A stretch of 64,000 nucleotides of DNA from assembly GCA_025765615.1 (NCBI GenBank), contig JAIVFJ010000034.1, positions 367,739 through 431,738 of the forward strand. The letters run 5' to 3'. Under the pieces are notes generated by a model. It made no database searches and was not told the origin of the DNA. It was given only the letters and a program-made list of their open reading frames with translations. Both the position numbers and the translations under genes were made by a program. The stretch comes from Zopfochytrium polystomum (lineage: Eukaryota; Chytridiomycota; Chytridiomycetes; Chytridiales; Chytridiaceae). Below are positions 33,385 through 44,952 of the stretch, piece after piece; the stretch's first letter is position 1, and every line of letters begins with the position of its first letter.

Positions 33385-35090
33385 CTAAGGCACATGACAA
33401 AGACCAATATGACTAAGATGGTAAGTACCCAAAGCAGCTGGTAATGATTTTGTAAGATAATCTGCTGGTTGCTCGCCACCAGGAATCCATTCCAGTCGAA
33501 TCACTTGTCGATCAACCAGTTCCCTGATATAGTGATACTTAACCAGAATATGTTTTGACCTATTAGTGTAGAGATCATTTGAGCTCAAATTGATGACGCC
33601 TTGGTTGTCAGTATAGATTGGAATAGGAGTTGGGGATGGGAGCATAAGTGCTGTGTGCTGTTGTGAGATGGCCTCCAGTTCTCGTCCTAGTTCTGAGACT
33701 GCAACGTATTCTGCTTGCTGAGGTGACAGCATAACTGTAGGACTGCGAGTTGATGCCCAGCTGATGGCGGTATTTCCAAGCAAAACGAAGTAGCCAAGTT
33801 GTGATTTCCCATCAGCATGAACTCCATGAGCAGCATCCGAGTAGCCGAAAATTCCAGACCCTGTGTTGGAATAAAGCAAACCATACTCACGTGTACCATT
33901 GATATATTGAAGGACTCGAATGAGGATCTGCAAGTGGTGTTTGCTTGGGTCCTTGCTGAAGGCGCCAAGATATGAGACTGCTGGTGCCAAGTCTGGTCGT
34001 GTGTGTGTTGCCAAATAGTTGATGCCACCAAGGATTGCTTGGTAGAGCTGTTGATTTGCTGTGGGTTCATCATTTTCTCGAGGTTGAAGACTGAGAGGAC
34101 TGGGGAGAGCAGTTATTGCTGTCTTCTTTCCATTGACTAGGTCTGCATGGCGTTGGAGTAACTCTTTGGTGTAAGCTCGTTGATGCAAGTAAATGCCAGT
34201 TGGTGTTCGATGAACTTCCATATTCAGTACGGTCTTGATATGACCTAGTTCGCGGAGCTTATAGAAGGATTTTAGCAAATTGATGGCAGAGGTGATTTCC
34301 TCTGTGTGCCCAAAGAAACAAATATCATCGACATAGATAGCAATGAAAATAATACGTTCCTTTGTGCGCTTGAAGAGGATGCACGGATCTGCTGCGCTTT
34401 GTTGGTAGTCGGCAGATTTGAGACGACCAATGAGTTCCTGGTACCAACAACGCCCCGCTTGCTTGATACCGTTGACAGCTTTGTGCAAAAGCCAGACCTT
34501 GCCATCCGAACGGTAGCCATCTGGTTGCTCCATGTAGATGGGGACATCAAGTTTGCTGTTGAGGTAGGCATTGCTAATATCGACCATGGCTGTGTCCCAA
34601 CCGTTTGAGGCTGTCATAGCAAGGAGCCATCGTAGACTATTGATGCGAACAACAGGAGAGTGAGTGTTCCAGAAATCAACGCCACGACGCTGTGTAAAGC
34701 CCTTCGCCACTAGTCGTGCGCGAAAGCGCTCAATGCTGCCGTCTGGTCGAAGCTTGACCTTGTAAACCCATTTGTTCTGTACGACATTGACATTCTTGGG
34801 TCGATCAACGACTTCGAAGGCTGCAAGCATTCTGAGAGCGTCAATCTCTGTTTGCTCTGCTGCAATCCACTCTTTGGACCACTTTCCACTCATGGCCTCA
34901 GTGCGTGTTACCGGGTCTGGACATTTGACACTGGTTAAATATAGATGTCCGGATCGAGTATGTTTTGGAGATGGGCTGCGCGTAGGGCTGCATGGTGATT
35001 TGCGCACATGTGTAGGTGGAGGCTCTGGTGGTGGTGGTTCTGGTGGTGGCGCTTGACGTGGTAGGTCTCTAGCTGGTGTTTCAGCAATTG
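33385..35090 (-). CDS. pol: Family-2 copia reverse transcriptase-RNase H part of Pol
   Basis: The frame is open from a Pro-rich linker (PPPEPPPPEPPPTHV) just upstream of GTG 35007 to the stop at 33385. Copia-type reverse transcriptase motifs are EQTEIDALRMLAAFEVV, RARLVAKGFTQRRGVDFW, VDISNAYLNSKLDVPIYMEQ and the catalytic YVDDICFFG. RNase H motifs include GYSDAAHGVHADGKSQLGYF, SPQQAEYVAVSE and PIYTDNQGVINL, ending with HILVKYHYIRELV. No stop interrupts these domains, so this copy may still supply active enzyme if it is joined to the upstream part. Confidence 0.88.
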
Positions 35091-35206
35091 TTTTGTCATC
35101 AGGGGTATGCTTTGGTGGTGTTAGTAAAGTTACAGAGGTGTTTGTGAGTATTAGGATGCAGAAAAAGGAAATAGAAAAATCATTGGCAGGTTAGAAAAAT
35201 CATTGG

Positions 35207-35649
35207 CAGGTGAGCCTTCTGCACGATGCGGCTCGGGACACCCCGTGCCAGAGAGCCTTCTCTTCCTCTCTCCACAGCCCGCCTTCCGCACTTTCCCCCA
35301 TGCGTAACGTCAGGCGCCAAGGGACCTATCTCCCCTGGTGGTGTTCCTTACGGAATGGGCTCCCCAAACAGGCATCCATCCCTTCTGACTTGGGTCCACG
35401 CCACACTAGCTCCCGCAGGGTCGGTATGGCCCAGGGCCTTCGGTTGCGCCACCCACGTCACTCCCAGCCGAGAGTGCGCCTGCAGTCACAGAGCCGGTCG
35501 CCGCCCTCACTCATCCGATTGGTCCCCCGGCTTTAGTGCTCGTAGGTAAGGCCCACTGGAGGTGGCGTTAATTGCGGTAACACGGAGTCCATCCCGTCGT
35601 GCCGCCACCTCCAACACTTCGTGCTGTACATCGTTATCCGATTCACTTT
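35207..35649 (-). repeat. Structured repeat, copy X, inserted in family-2 pol
   Basis: This 443-bp unit lies between the integrase and reverse-transcriptase frames. Its 5' end is AAAGTGAATCGGATAACG and its 3' end GAAGGCTCACCTG. It is GC-richer than the surrounding element. The long stem reads GGAGGTGGCG with CGCCACCTCC, a compensated version of the stem in copy Y. A 20-bp direct repeat (TAGAAAAATCATTGGCAGGT-like, two copies) lies at the outer side of the 3' end. Confidence 0.75.
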
Positions 35650-37345
35650 CGCTGCCGTACCTGGATCACTTCATGTTCGTTTGGTGCTAGTTCTGTGGAA
35701 GGTTGTCGTTCAGCTACCGCTGCTGGTCTTGGTTCTGGGAATTGATCCACGCGAACATTGGCTTCACGAAGGAGGTTGGTGATGTTTTGTTCAGTTGATG
35801 TAAGTTCATCTTTGCTGAGGAGTGGTGTTAGCTGATGAACGAGGTCCTGAGCAATATCCTCTGCTGCTGAGGTGCTGAGGCGAGGGAAACTGTCTTCTGC
35901 AACCACAAGGTCATCCAATCGATGAGTGATTACTCTACCCGTGCTGATGTCAATCAAGCGAGCAATGGAACGACCAATGTTTCCAATGTAAATTGCTGGT
36001 CGGGCGCGTTCTGCAAGCTTTTTAAACTGATGTGTTTGTCCACGTTCCTTTGCTGTGATATGATACAAACATCCTGAGCCAAAAACTCTGAATTGACTGA
36101 TGCATGGAGGGAATCCAAGAAGCGTTTCGACTGGAGATAGTAATCCACGGCTGAGGACAGGAAGTGTATTGATGATATCTACTGCATGTCGAATCGCGTA
36201 TCCCCACCATGACCACGGTGAACCTGCATGTCTTAGAAGAGATCGTGTGACATCCATGACTGTTCGAACTGCTCGCTCTGCTTTCCCATTCAGCTCAGGT
36301 GTATAAGGTGGACTGACTTCAACGCGGATGCCACGTGATGCACAGAAACGGTTAAAAGCGAGTGAATTCAGTTCCCCACCATCAAAGCGGACGCCCTTTA
36401 CACGAACATCCCTAACTGTCTCCAATTGTTGGATGATCTTAATGGCCTCTGGTAGTGCTTCTGACTTTCTCCGAAGGTTCGTCGACCAGAGATAATTACT
36501 TGCATAGTCAATGGCAATGAGAGCAAAGCCATATTGTCCTCGAAACTTTGGTTTGACTTCCACTAGATCAAAGGCTAAATATTCGCCTGGTAGTTTATCT
36601 GGAGGATCTGTATGTGGAATAGCAGCACGAGTCTGTTTGGCAATAATGCAGGCCTTACACGGTTCTTCAAGTAAGTCCAGCTTAATGTCAGGAAAGTCAG
36701 CACATGTACGGCGCTCCTTCATTGCTCGTAGTCTTGCATAAGGGATATGGCCGAGGCGTTCATGCATGCGCTGAGTGTTTGGAGCTTTGCTGTTGAGAAA
36801 GGCTGTGCGTATACTGAGTGTATCAACTGGTTCTGCAGAGCTGAAGAGGTTGTACAATTTACTGGCGCAATGTGCAATAAATTGTTTGCTGTAGTTGAAG
36901 TTGGGGTTTGCTGCTGTTGGGAACCATTGGAGACCATGTCTAAGAATCATTTGAAGGACGGCTGGATCTCCTTCCTCAGGACTGCTACGATAAATAGTAC
37001 CAGGTTGAAGGTCTCGTGCAAGATGGAAGAAGCCACATAGTTGTAGGTCCCGATCAGCGACCAAGTTGACAGGACATTCTGGAGCATATTGGGCACCTTC
37101 AATTATAAGTGTGATGTTGTTGGCGAGTGGTATGAGAGCTGTGCCGTATCCTTCACAAGTAAGAATAGGTCCTTCTTTGGCGATACGCATGCTAGATTTC
37201 TGCTGAGTATAACTATAGGGAATGAAGAGAGAGAAATCTCGAAGCGTTGTGACATTGCAACCGTTGTCGATGAGTACAGGAAAAGAAATTGGAAGGGAAG
37301 GGACGTTAACTGCAAATGCCCGGATTACTCCCGGGCCATCCAAAA
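35643..37345 (-). CDS. pol: Family-2 copia protease-integrase part of Pol
   Basis: This frame lies -1 relative to gag and begins in the overlap. The protease active site reads LIDNGCNVTTL (DNG rather than the common DSG/DTG). The integrase has an HHCC-type zinc region (RLGHIPYARL, CKACIIAKQ) and the catalytic core: DLVEVKP, RFDGGELNSLA and LNGKAERAVRT supply the D, D and E positions. The frame runs on to a stop just inside the structured repeat (EVIQVRQRK), so integrase and reverse transcriptase are not in one uninterrupted ORF. Removal of the repeat, or another recoding event, would be needed to link them. Confidence 0.85.
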
Positions 37346-38743
37346 ATCCTGTTGACTTTCATCTAGTTCGGTCTCTGATTGGAGTTGCGTTTCCATCCAC
37401 AATTGCTGTTCTGCAGCATACTGCTCACTTTGCTGGTCATCCCAATCACCGTTCTGTAGCAGAAGTGCTTGGTTTTCAGGTATCTGCTGTTGTGGAGGGT
37501 TTGGTTGCTGGAGTAAGAGCGCATTTGGATTTGCTGGTGGTCGATTCTGTTGCTGTTGCTGCAATTGCTGAAGAAATGTGTTGGCACACTGTCGAGCAAC
37601 ATGACCATAGCCTCCACATGCATGACATTGGACTCCAAAAGACTGTTGCTGTGCAGGGTACCAACTCCCCCCAGAGTTGCGTCCCATTGCGGTACCACCT
37701 GTTGCTGTTCCACGTGAACTTAGTCCTCGCCATGTTCCTCGGCCTCGGCCAAAACCACCATATGGGCGCGGTGTGTACTGTTGGGACTGAGGGTTTTGGT
37801 ACTGCAAGGTTGTTGGGCGGATATTAGGATACGGCTGGTACTGCTGAGGTTTATGATAACTGCCACGACCACGGAGTTGATTATAGTGTACTTTTGGCCG
37901 AATAATTACATTTGCTGTTGGTGTAGTGACTTCTGGAATGGCTGTTGTCAGGTCCCGCTCCTGTTGTGCTGCAAGTCGATCCCGCCTCTCATCATATGTA
38001 TTTTGGCGGGCGGTAGATTTAAATAAGGTGATTAGTTTAGTCAATGATGAAACAGAAGTGATAGGATTCCCTGCAAACATGAACGTATTGGCAACACCCA
38101 TATCGATTAGCGTGTTGTTCAGGGCAGATACGAAGACTCGCACAACTTTGGAAAATGGTGTGATGCGACTGCGGATTTCCACTGATGAACTTTCTGCAAA
38201 GCTTTCTACTTTGTGGTAAGCTGTAATGAAGCGCATTGCAAATGACTCGGATGATTCTGCAGGTTCCATTTTTATACGTTCGAAATCATCAATAATTTCC
38301 TTTGCTAATCCTTGATCTGTTGTTCGACATGCAATCGCAATTTCTCCAAGCAGTGTGTAGGCAAATATCTGCCCTCGTCGGGGGAACTGTGGTAGAAGCT
38401 CTGGTTCAACATGTCGTCGAATGAGAAGGATACAGTATGCGTTCTGGTCTTCTGTCCCTGGGAACCATTTGACCGGCTCACGCCCGTCTCGTGCAAATGC
38501 ATAATGCTCGCCATGGTTGGGCCCCCTGCGTACTCTGCATGTTGGGCCGACATTAGGATCATTGGGGTCCACTTGATCATTGCGTAATACATTAATTCGG
38601 TCTGGGTCAACACAGTGGCGGAGACCATTGCTTTTGTTGGATAGTTCTGAAATTAGGTCGTCCAGCCAATCTCCAAAATTTGCTGCGCCTTTGAGGATGG
38701 GGAATGCACGGGAAGCATACTTGATTTGATCACGCTCGCTCAT
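37325..38743 (-). CDS. gag: Family-2 copia Gag
   Basis: The start is taken at MSERDQIKYASRAF because decayed copies begin at the same Met, although the frame is open further upstream. The 472-residue product has a capsid-like N-terminal region, an Arg/Gly/Gln/Tyr-rich linker and a CX2CX4HX4C zinc knuckle (CHACGGYGHVARQC). A Gln/Asn-rich tail follows and it ends ESQQDFWMARE. It would package the element RNA. The frame overlaps the next ORF by about 19 bases in a different frame. Confidence 0.85.
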   Translation of the reverse strand: MSERDQIKYASRAFPILKGAANFGDWLDDLISELSNKSNGLRHCVDPDRINVLRNDQVDPNDPNVGPTCRVRRGPNHGEHYAFARDGREPVKWFPGTEDQNAYCILLIRRHVEPELLPQFPRRGQIFAYTLLGEIAIACRTTDQGLAKEIIDDFERIKMEPAESSESFAMRFITAYHKVESFAESSSVEIRSRITPFSKVVRVFVSALNNTLIDMGVANTFMFAGNPITSVSSLTKLITLFKSTARQNTYDERRDRLAAQQERDLTTAIPEVTTPTANVIIRPKVHYNQLRGRGSYHKPQQYQPYPNIRPTTLQYQNPQSQQYTPRPYGGFGRGRGTWRGLSSRGTATGGTAMGRNSGGSWYPAQQQSFGVQCHACGGYGHVARQCANTFLQQLQQQQQNRPPANPNALLLQQPNPPQQQIPENQALLLQNGDWDDQQSEQYAAEQQLWMETQLQSETELDESQQDFWMARE

Positions 38744-40095
38744 GCTTGTGAGGAAAATGTGTGAGAGCTTTGCAGGAGAATAGAAATTTGAAAGGCAGTG
38801 ATTTCCCTGATTTAGTGATAACCCTTCGTAGGGAATAGTAGCAGACTCAACAAGCGTGACACGACACTTGATGGTCAAGGTATGGGTGTGGATAGGTGGA
38901 TAGGTGATGTGTGTAACGAGTTGGTGTTGAGAAAAACAGACTTGTCACGTTTGTGGAGCGAAATTGAGTGACTAGATGGGCCAAAATGCAGATGCAGCTT
39001 GTAACTCAATAACCCACGAGGCCAACGACGAAATTGGAGAATCACTGAGTTGCCCCACGTAGATCAGTAGTTGCTGAGTGCAGAGAAATTGGTTTTAAGT
39101 GATTTGGTCGGGTTTTGGCTGAGTTGTGTTGGTGGGAAGCTCTAATACAGCAATTTCGACGAGTTGAGTGCTAATTGAACAGTAAAAACGCGGACAGCTG
39201 TTATTCTGCAAGGAACCAGTCGAAGATCACGATATTTGGTGGATAGATAGAGTGGAAGTAGCTCTTTCCTGTGGTGGTAAGCGATTCCTGAAGCAATTGA
39301 AAGAAGTTGCAAACGTAAACTCTCGAAATTCGGCGTTATCAGGTGGCTGATGTTGTGGATGAGTGCTGTTACACGCTCTGCAACGCTGCTGCAGCGAAAA
39401 ACGATCGTCAAAACGTCTTCCCCAGTGTTAAAAGTGGTGTGGACGTGGTGAAATGGTGGGGGTACAAAAACTGAAGGTGTTGGTTCTGCAGGTAGTGATG
39501 CTGGTGATGTGTGGTGGTGAGTGGCACTGTTTGTTTACTCGTTTTTCAAGTGTGTTGCTGCGTTCTGCACGTTCTTCCTCGATTCTGCTTGTTGTTTATA
39601 CTCCAGATGATTGGGATGGGTCACAATTTTGTATGAAAGAAATGACTGCTGCTGTTTGTGGATGGTGGTGAACTACTCTGGTGGACTACTCTCTTATGAT
39701 GGTGAAGCTGAGATGGGAGACTGTTGCACAATGTATGCTGTTTGGCTTTATACAAAATTGTGACAAAGACCAGGTGACAAAAAATGCACCAAATCCTCAT
39801 CACAGTTGGTGCTCCCATGCACCACAGTGTGAGGTGTTGCTCCTGCACACTGCTTACTGCAAAAACCCAAAATCTAACAAATTTTGCCAGTTGGACGAGT
39901 TGAATTGGAATTTCTTTCAGTTTTCTGCAGCCTCAACGAAGTCAGACAAAGCATCAACCATTCCCCCCCACAGCAGAGTCACTCCATAAAACAACAACTT
40001 CCTTCATTCAGACAGCATTCAACTTCAGCAATCAGAATTGGAAGAAGTTAAACTGGAATTGGTAAAAAGTATCAACCACATGGTAATCCACAGAA

Positions 40096-40514
40096 AAAGT
40101 GAATCAGATAACGGTGTACAGCTCTGGTGTTGGAGGTGACGGCACGAAGGGTTGGATTCCGTGCTGCTGCAATTAACGTCACCTCCAGTGGGCCTTACCG
40201 GGAGCACTATAGGCATGACTGAGGAAGACTGGACCGATGTGGCAGACCGGCAATGTAAATCAACTGAAGGCCCACAAACACTGAAGTCCCAGCTTGTAGG
40301 CTAGTGTGGCCCAGACCTGTGTCAGAGGGGTGGAGTCCTGAGCAGGGAGCCCATTTCACAAGGAGTACCAACCAGGAGACACTTATTCTCCTGATGTGCC
40401 TGGGCAAGACGCTGGGGAAAGCGTTGAGGGCAAGCTGTGTATGGGGGAGTGGTCGCCTTGCCTCATAGGGTACTGGTGGGAGCCCAGACCAGCATCGTGC
40501 GGAAGGCTCACCTG
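40096..40514 (+). repeat. Structured repeat, copy Y in the right arm
   Basis: Mirror of 27488-27906, reading in the plus orientation from AAAGTGAATC to GGCTCACCTG. Confidence 0.75.
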
Positions 40515-40862
40515 TGCAGAGTTTTCTCTTGTGCTTTCTTTTGTTTGCAGGGTATCTTAGAAAATCTGAACTATTTTCCCTAACGTTTCTTGAAGTTAAA
40601 CCATCACAAGTAGATTCTATTTCTCTACAACCACAAAATAAATATAACACTTTAAAATTTGGAATCCACCACAAACTTCTTACCTTCAGGCAAAATATCA
40701 TCAGAACAGCGTCAGCTGTCGCCACCTTCTGACAACTCTGCAAAGTGTACGCACTCAGGCCAACTGTTACTGCAGTGCGGTTTATCTTGTAGGGACTTTG
40801 GAGGAATTTCTTTATAACAGTCTCAGATATCCAACACTCAAAGTAAGCAAGGATAAAATGTA
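40515..40862 (-). other. Mirror of the segment between structured repeats
   Basis: Reverse complement of 27140-27487 with the same exon-intron-like layout. Confidence 0.4.
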
Positions 40863-41112
40863 CAGGTGAGCCTTCGGCACGATGCTGGTCCAGTACCCTA
40901 TGAGGTGAGGCGACCACTTCCCCATACACAGCTTGCCCTCAACGCTTTCTCCCGCGTCTCGCCCAGGCACATCAGGAGAATAACTGTCTCCTGGTTGGTG
41001 CTCCTCACGGAATGGGCTCCCTGCTCAGGACTCCACCTCCTCTGACACAGGTCCGGGCCACACTAGCCTATGCGCTTGGGCTTCGGTTGTCGTGGGCCTT
41101 CGGTTGCTTCAC
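40863..41112 (-). repeat. Structured repeat, copy Z in the right arm
   Basis: Mirror of 26890-27139. Confidence 0.7.
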
Positions 41113-43566
41113 ATGGCCGATAGTGAGGTCGTTGAGGCGATGTGTAATGACACAACCAGTGTTGATGTCGATGAGCCAGGCAATGGATCGGCCTATATTG
41201 CCACTGTATATTGCTGGTCGTGCTCGTTCTGCCAGTTTCTTCTACTGATGTGTGCTGCCGCGTTCCTCGGCTGTCACATGGTAGAGGCAACCAGCGCCAA
41301 AAACCCTAAAGTGGCTGATGCAGGGAGGAAAGCCAAGTAGCATTTCAACTGGTTAAAGCAAACCACAACTGAGAACTGGCAGTGTGTTGATGATGTCCAC
41401 GACATGTCGAATAGCATAACTCCAACAAGACCAAGGTGAGCCAGCATGCTGAAGGAATGAATGAGTTACATCCATGACTGTCCTAACTGCACGTTCTGCT
41501 TTGCCGTTGAGCTCTGGTGTGTGTGGTGGACTGACTTCAACCCGTATTCCACGAGAGGCACAGAAGTGTTCAATGGCAGTCGACTTAAGTTCGGCCCCAT
41601 CAAACCTAACTGACTTAACCTGAACGTCTCGCACAGTCTGGAGTTGCTGAATGATTTTGATGGCTTCTGGTAAAGCATCAGACTTCTGTCGTAGGTTGTT
41701 TGACCAGATATAATTGCTGACATAGTCAATGGCAATGAGGGCAAAGCCGTACTGCCCCCTGAACTTGGGTTTGACCTCCACAAGGTCAAACAGAAAGTGT
41801 TCCCCAGGTAGCTTGTCCGGAGGATCTGTGTGGGGAATAGAGGCACGTGTCTGCTTTGCAATAATACAGGCCTCACACTCGTCCTCAAGCAGTTCTAAGT
41901 CTATGTCTGGAGAGTCAGCACAGGTTCGCCGTTCCTTCATGGAGCGAAGTTGAGCATAGGGAAAGTGTCCTAGACGTTGGTGCAGTCGGCAAGTGTCTGG
42001 TTTTTTAAGAAATGCTGCACGAATGCTGTGTGTGTCTGCAGGTTCTGCTGAACTAAAAAAGTTGTAATATCTGCTGGTGCAACGGGCGAGAAATTGAGTG
42101 CTGTAATTGAAGGTTGGGTTTGCTGCAGTTGGGAACAACTGGAGGTTGTGCCAAAGGATCATTTGAAGAACTGCTGGGTCACCTTCTTCATGGCTGCTGC
42201 AGTGAATAACACCTGGTTGGAGGTCTCGTGCCAACTGATAGTAACTGCATAGCTGGAGGTCCCTGTTGGCAATAAGGTTGACTGGGCATTCTGGAGCAAA
42301 CTGCGTGCCTTCAATAATGAGACTGATGTTGTTTGCAAGAGGAATTCGTTGCCTGAGCCCTCGCAGCTGTTGCTGTTGCTGTTGCTGCAATTGCTGAAGA
42401 AATGTGTTGGCACACTGTTGAGCAACATGACCATAGCCTCCACATGCACGACATTGGTCTCCAAAAGACTGTTGCTGTGCAGGGTACCAACTCCCCCCAG
42501 AGCCACGTCCCATTGCAGTACCACCAGTTGCTGTTCCACGTGAACTTTGCCTCGCCATGTTCCTCGGCCTCAGCCAAAACCACCATATGGGCACAGTGTG
42601 TACTGTTGGGACTAAGGGGTTTGGTACTGCAAAGTTGTTGGGCAGATATTAGGATACGGCTGGTACTGCTGAGGTTTTCAGTAACTGCCATGACCACAGA
42701 GTTGACTATAGTGTACTTTTGGCTGAATAATTACATTTGCTGTTGGTGTAGTGACTTCTGGAACGGCTGTGGTTAGGTCCCGCTCCTGCTGTGCTGCAAG
42801 TCGATCCTGCCTCTCATCATATGTGTTTTGGCAGGCGGTAGATTTAAATAGGGTGATTAGTTTAGTCAATGATGAAACAGAAGTAATTGGATTCCCTGCA
42901 AACATGAACGTATTGGCAACACCCATATCGATTAGCGTGTTGTTCAGGGCAGATACGAAGACTCGCACAACTTTGGAAAATGGTGTGATGCGACTGCGGA
43001 TTTCCACTGATGAACTTTCTGCAAAACTTTCTACTTTGTGGTAAGCCGTAATGAAGCGCATTGCAAATGACTCGGATGATTCTGCAGGTTCCATTTTTAT
43101 ACTTTCGAAATCATCAATAATTCCCTTTGCTAATCCTTGATCTGTTGTTCGACATGCAATTGCGATTTCTCCAAGCAGTGTGTAGGCAAAAATCTGCCCT
43201 CGTCAGGGGAACTGTGGTAAGAGCTCTGGTTCAACATGTCGTCGAATGAGAAGGATACAGTATGCGTTCTGGTCTTCTGTCCCTGGGAACCATTTGACCG
43301 GCTCACGCCCGTCTCGTGCAAATGCATAATGCTTGCTGTGGTTGGGCCCTGCGTACTCTGCATGTTGGGCCGACATTAGGATCATTGGGGTCCACTTGAT
43401 CATTGTGTAATATGTTAATTCGGTCTGGGTCGACGCAGTGGCAGAGACCATTGCTTTTGTTGGATAGTTCTGAAATTAGGTCGTCCAACCAATCTCCAAA
43501 ATTTGCTGCGCCTTTGAGAATGGGGAATGCATGGGAGGCATACTTGATTTGATCATGCTCGCTCAT
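41112..43566 (-). pseudogene. Degenerate copia gag-pol in the right arm
   Basis: Mirror of the left-arm pseudogene with the same frameshifts and stops, so the damage predates the duplication. A three-base difference changes EHLVFDLVEV to EHFLFDLVEV at about 41788. Confidence 0.85.
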
Positions 43567-44492
43567 GCTTGGGAGGGAAAATGTGTGAGAGCTTTGCAGT
43601 AGAATAGAAATTTGAAAGGCAGTGATTTCCCTAATTTGGTGGCAGATTCTGAGACTTCTTGAGCAGGTAATATAAGAATAAGCTGTAAACAAATGCAGTG
43701 CGACGCTTGTGGGTGGAGTTGTAAGTGTGAGTAGATTATTTTCTCAATGGGGTACGCTGGTGATGAGTTGGTGTTGAGAAAAGCAGACTTGTCACGATTG
43801 TGGAGCGACAATGAGTGGGCCAAGATGCAGCTGCAGCTTGCAACTCAATATCCCACGAGGCCAAGGGCGAATTTGGAGCATCACTGTGTTGCTCCACGTA
43901 GATCCAAACCTTTAGAATGCAGGAAAATTGGTTTGAAGTGAATTGGTGGAGTTTTGGCTGAGTTGTGTTGGTGGGAAGCTCCAAGTAACGAATTTTTGAC
44001 GAATTTGGCGCTGATGGGACAGTAAAAACGCAGACAGCTGTTATTCTGCAAGGAACCAGTTGAGGATCACGACGTTTGGTGGAGAGATAGAGTGAAAGTA
44101 GCTCTTTCCTGTGGTGGTAAGCGATTCCCAACGCAATTGAAGGAAGTTGGCAGACTTGGAAGCTGGGTTTCAGTTGATTTTTGCACTTTCCAATGTGCCT
44201 GATGCTGTGAATAATTGATTCTACTCGTCAAACGACGCTTCTGCTACGATAAACGACCGTCAAAACGTCTTCTCCACTGCTAAAAGTGGTGTGGGCAGCG
44301 GTGGAGGCGTGAGGGACAAAAATTGAAGGTGTTGGTTCTGCAGGTAGTGATGCTGGTGATGTGTGGTGGTGAGTGGCACTGTTTGTTTACTTGCTCTGCA
44401 CGCCCCCCTTGTTGTTGCTATGCGTTCTGCTCGTTCTCCTTATTCTCCACTGATCTCTACTCCAAGTGATTGGGATGGGTCATAATTTTGTA

Positions 44493-44739
44493 TTAAAGAA
44501 ATGACAGCTGCTGTTTGTGGATGGTGGTGAAATACTCTCGTGGACTACTCTCTTGTGATGGTGAAGCTGAGATGGGAGACTGTTGTACAAAATGTATGCT
44601 GTTTGGCTTTATACAAAATTGTGACAAAGACCAGGTGACAAAAATTGCACAAAATCCTCATCACAGTTGATGCTCCCATGCACCACAGTGTGAGGTGTTG
44701 CTCCTGCACACTGCTTACTGCAAAACCCAAAATCTAACA
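44493..44739 (-). mobile_element. LTR of the degenerate copia element, right arm
   Basis: Mirror of 23263-23509. Confidence 0.8.
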
Positions 44740-44952
44740 GTGAAGACCTGGCCCACCAGAGGCCACAGGAGGCAACAACCAGGGAGGAGGGGGCATACCT
44801 GAGAGACCATTCCTGCAGCAGTACCTGACCAGACAACTCATTCATATCACCTTGAGAGACCTAGATTTGGCTAGATGTATTGACAGGAACCTAGAGGCAC
44901 CACCACAGATTTACCCTCCATCCTTCCGTCGCCAAGTGGCTCCTACCTAGTC

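Larger units (their letters stand above)
32856..39879 (-). mobile_element. Full-length family-2 Ty1/copia retrotransposon
   Basis: Two 246-bp LTRs (39634-39879 at the 5' side, 32856-33101 at the 3' side) begin TGTTAG and end TTTCA. They are flanked by a perfect AATTT duplication (32851-32855 and 39880-39884). A polypurine tract (TTAGGGGGGAG) precedes the 3' LTR. Order on the minus strand is gag, protease, integrase, structured repeat, reverse transcriptase and RNase H, the copia order. The LTRs look almost identical, so insertion was recent and later than formation of the palindrome it interrupts. Confidence 0.93.

Noticed and set aside
28119..39880. Palindrome arms ending at about 28124 with an 11.7-kb spacer
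   Set aside because: After removal of the family-2 insertion and its AATTT duplicate, pairing continues inward to 28376/32598, so the true spacer is about 4.2 kb.
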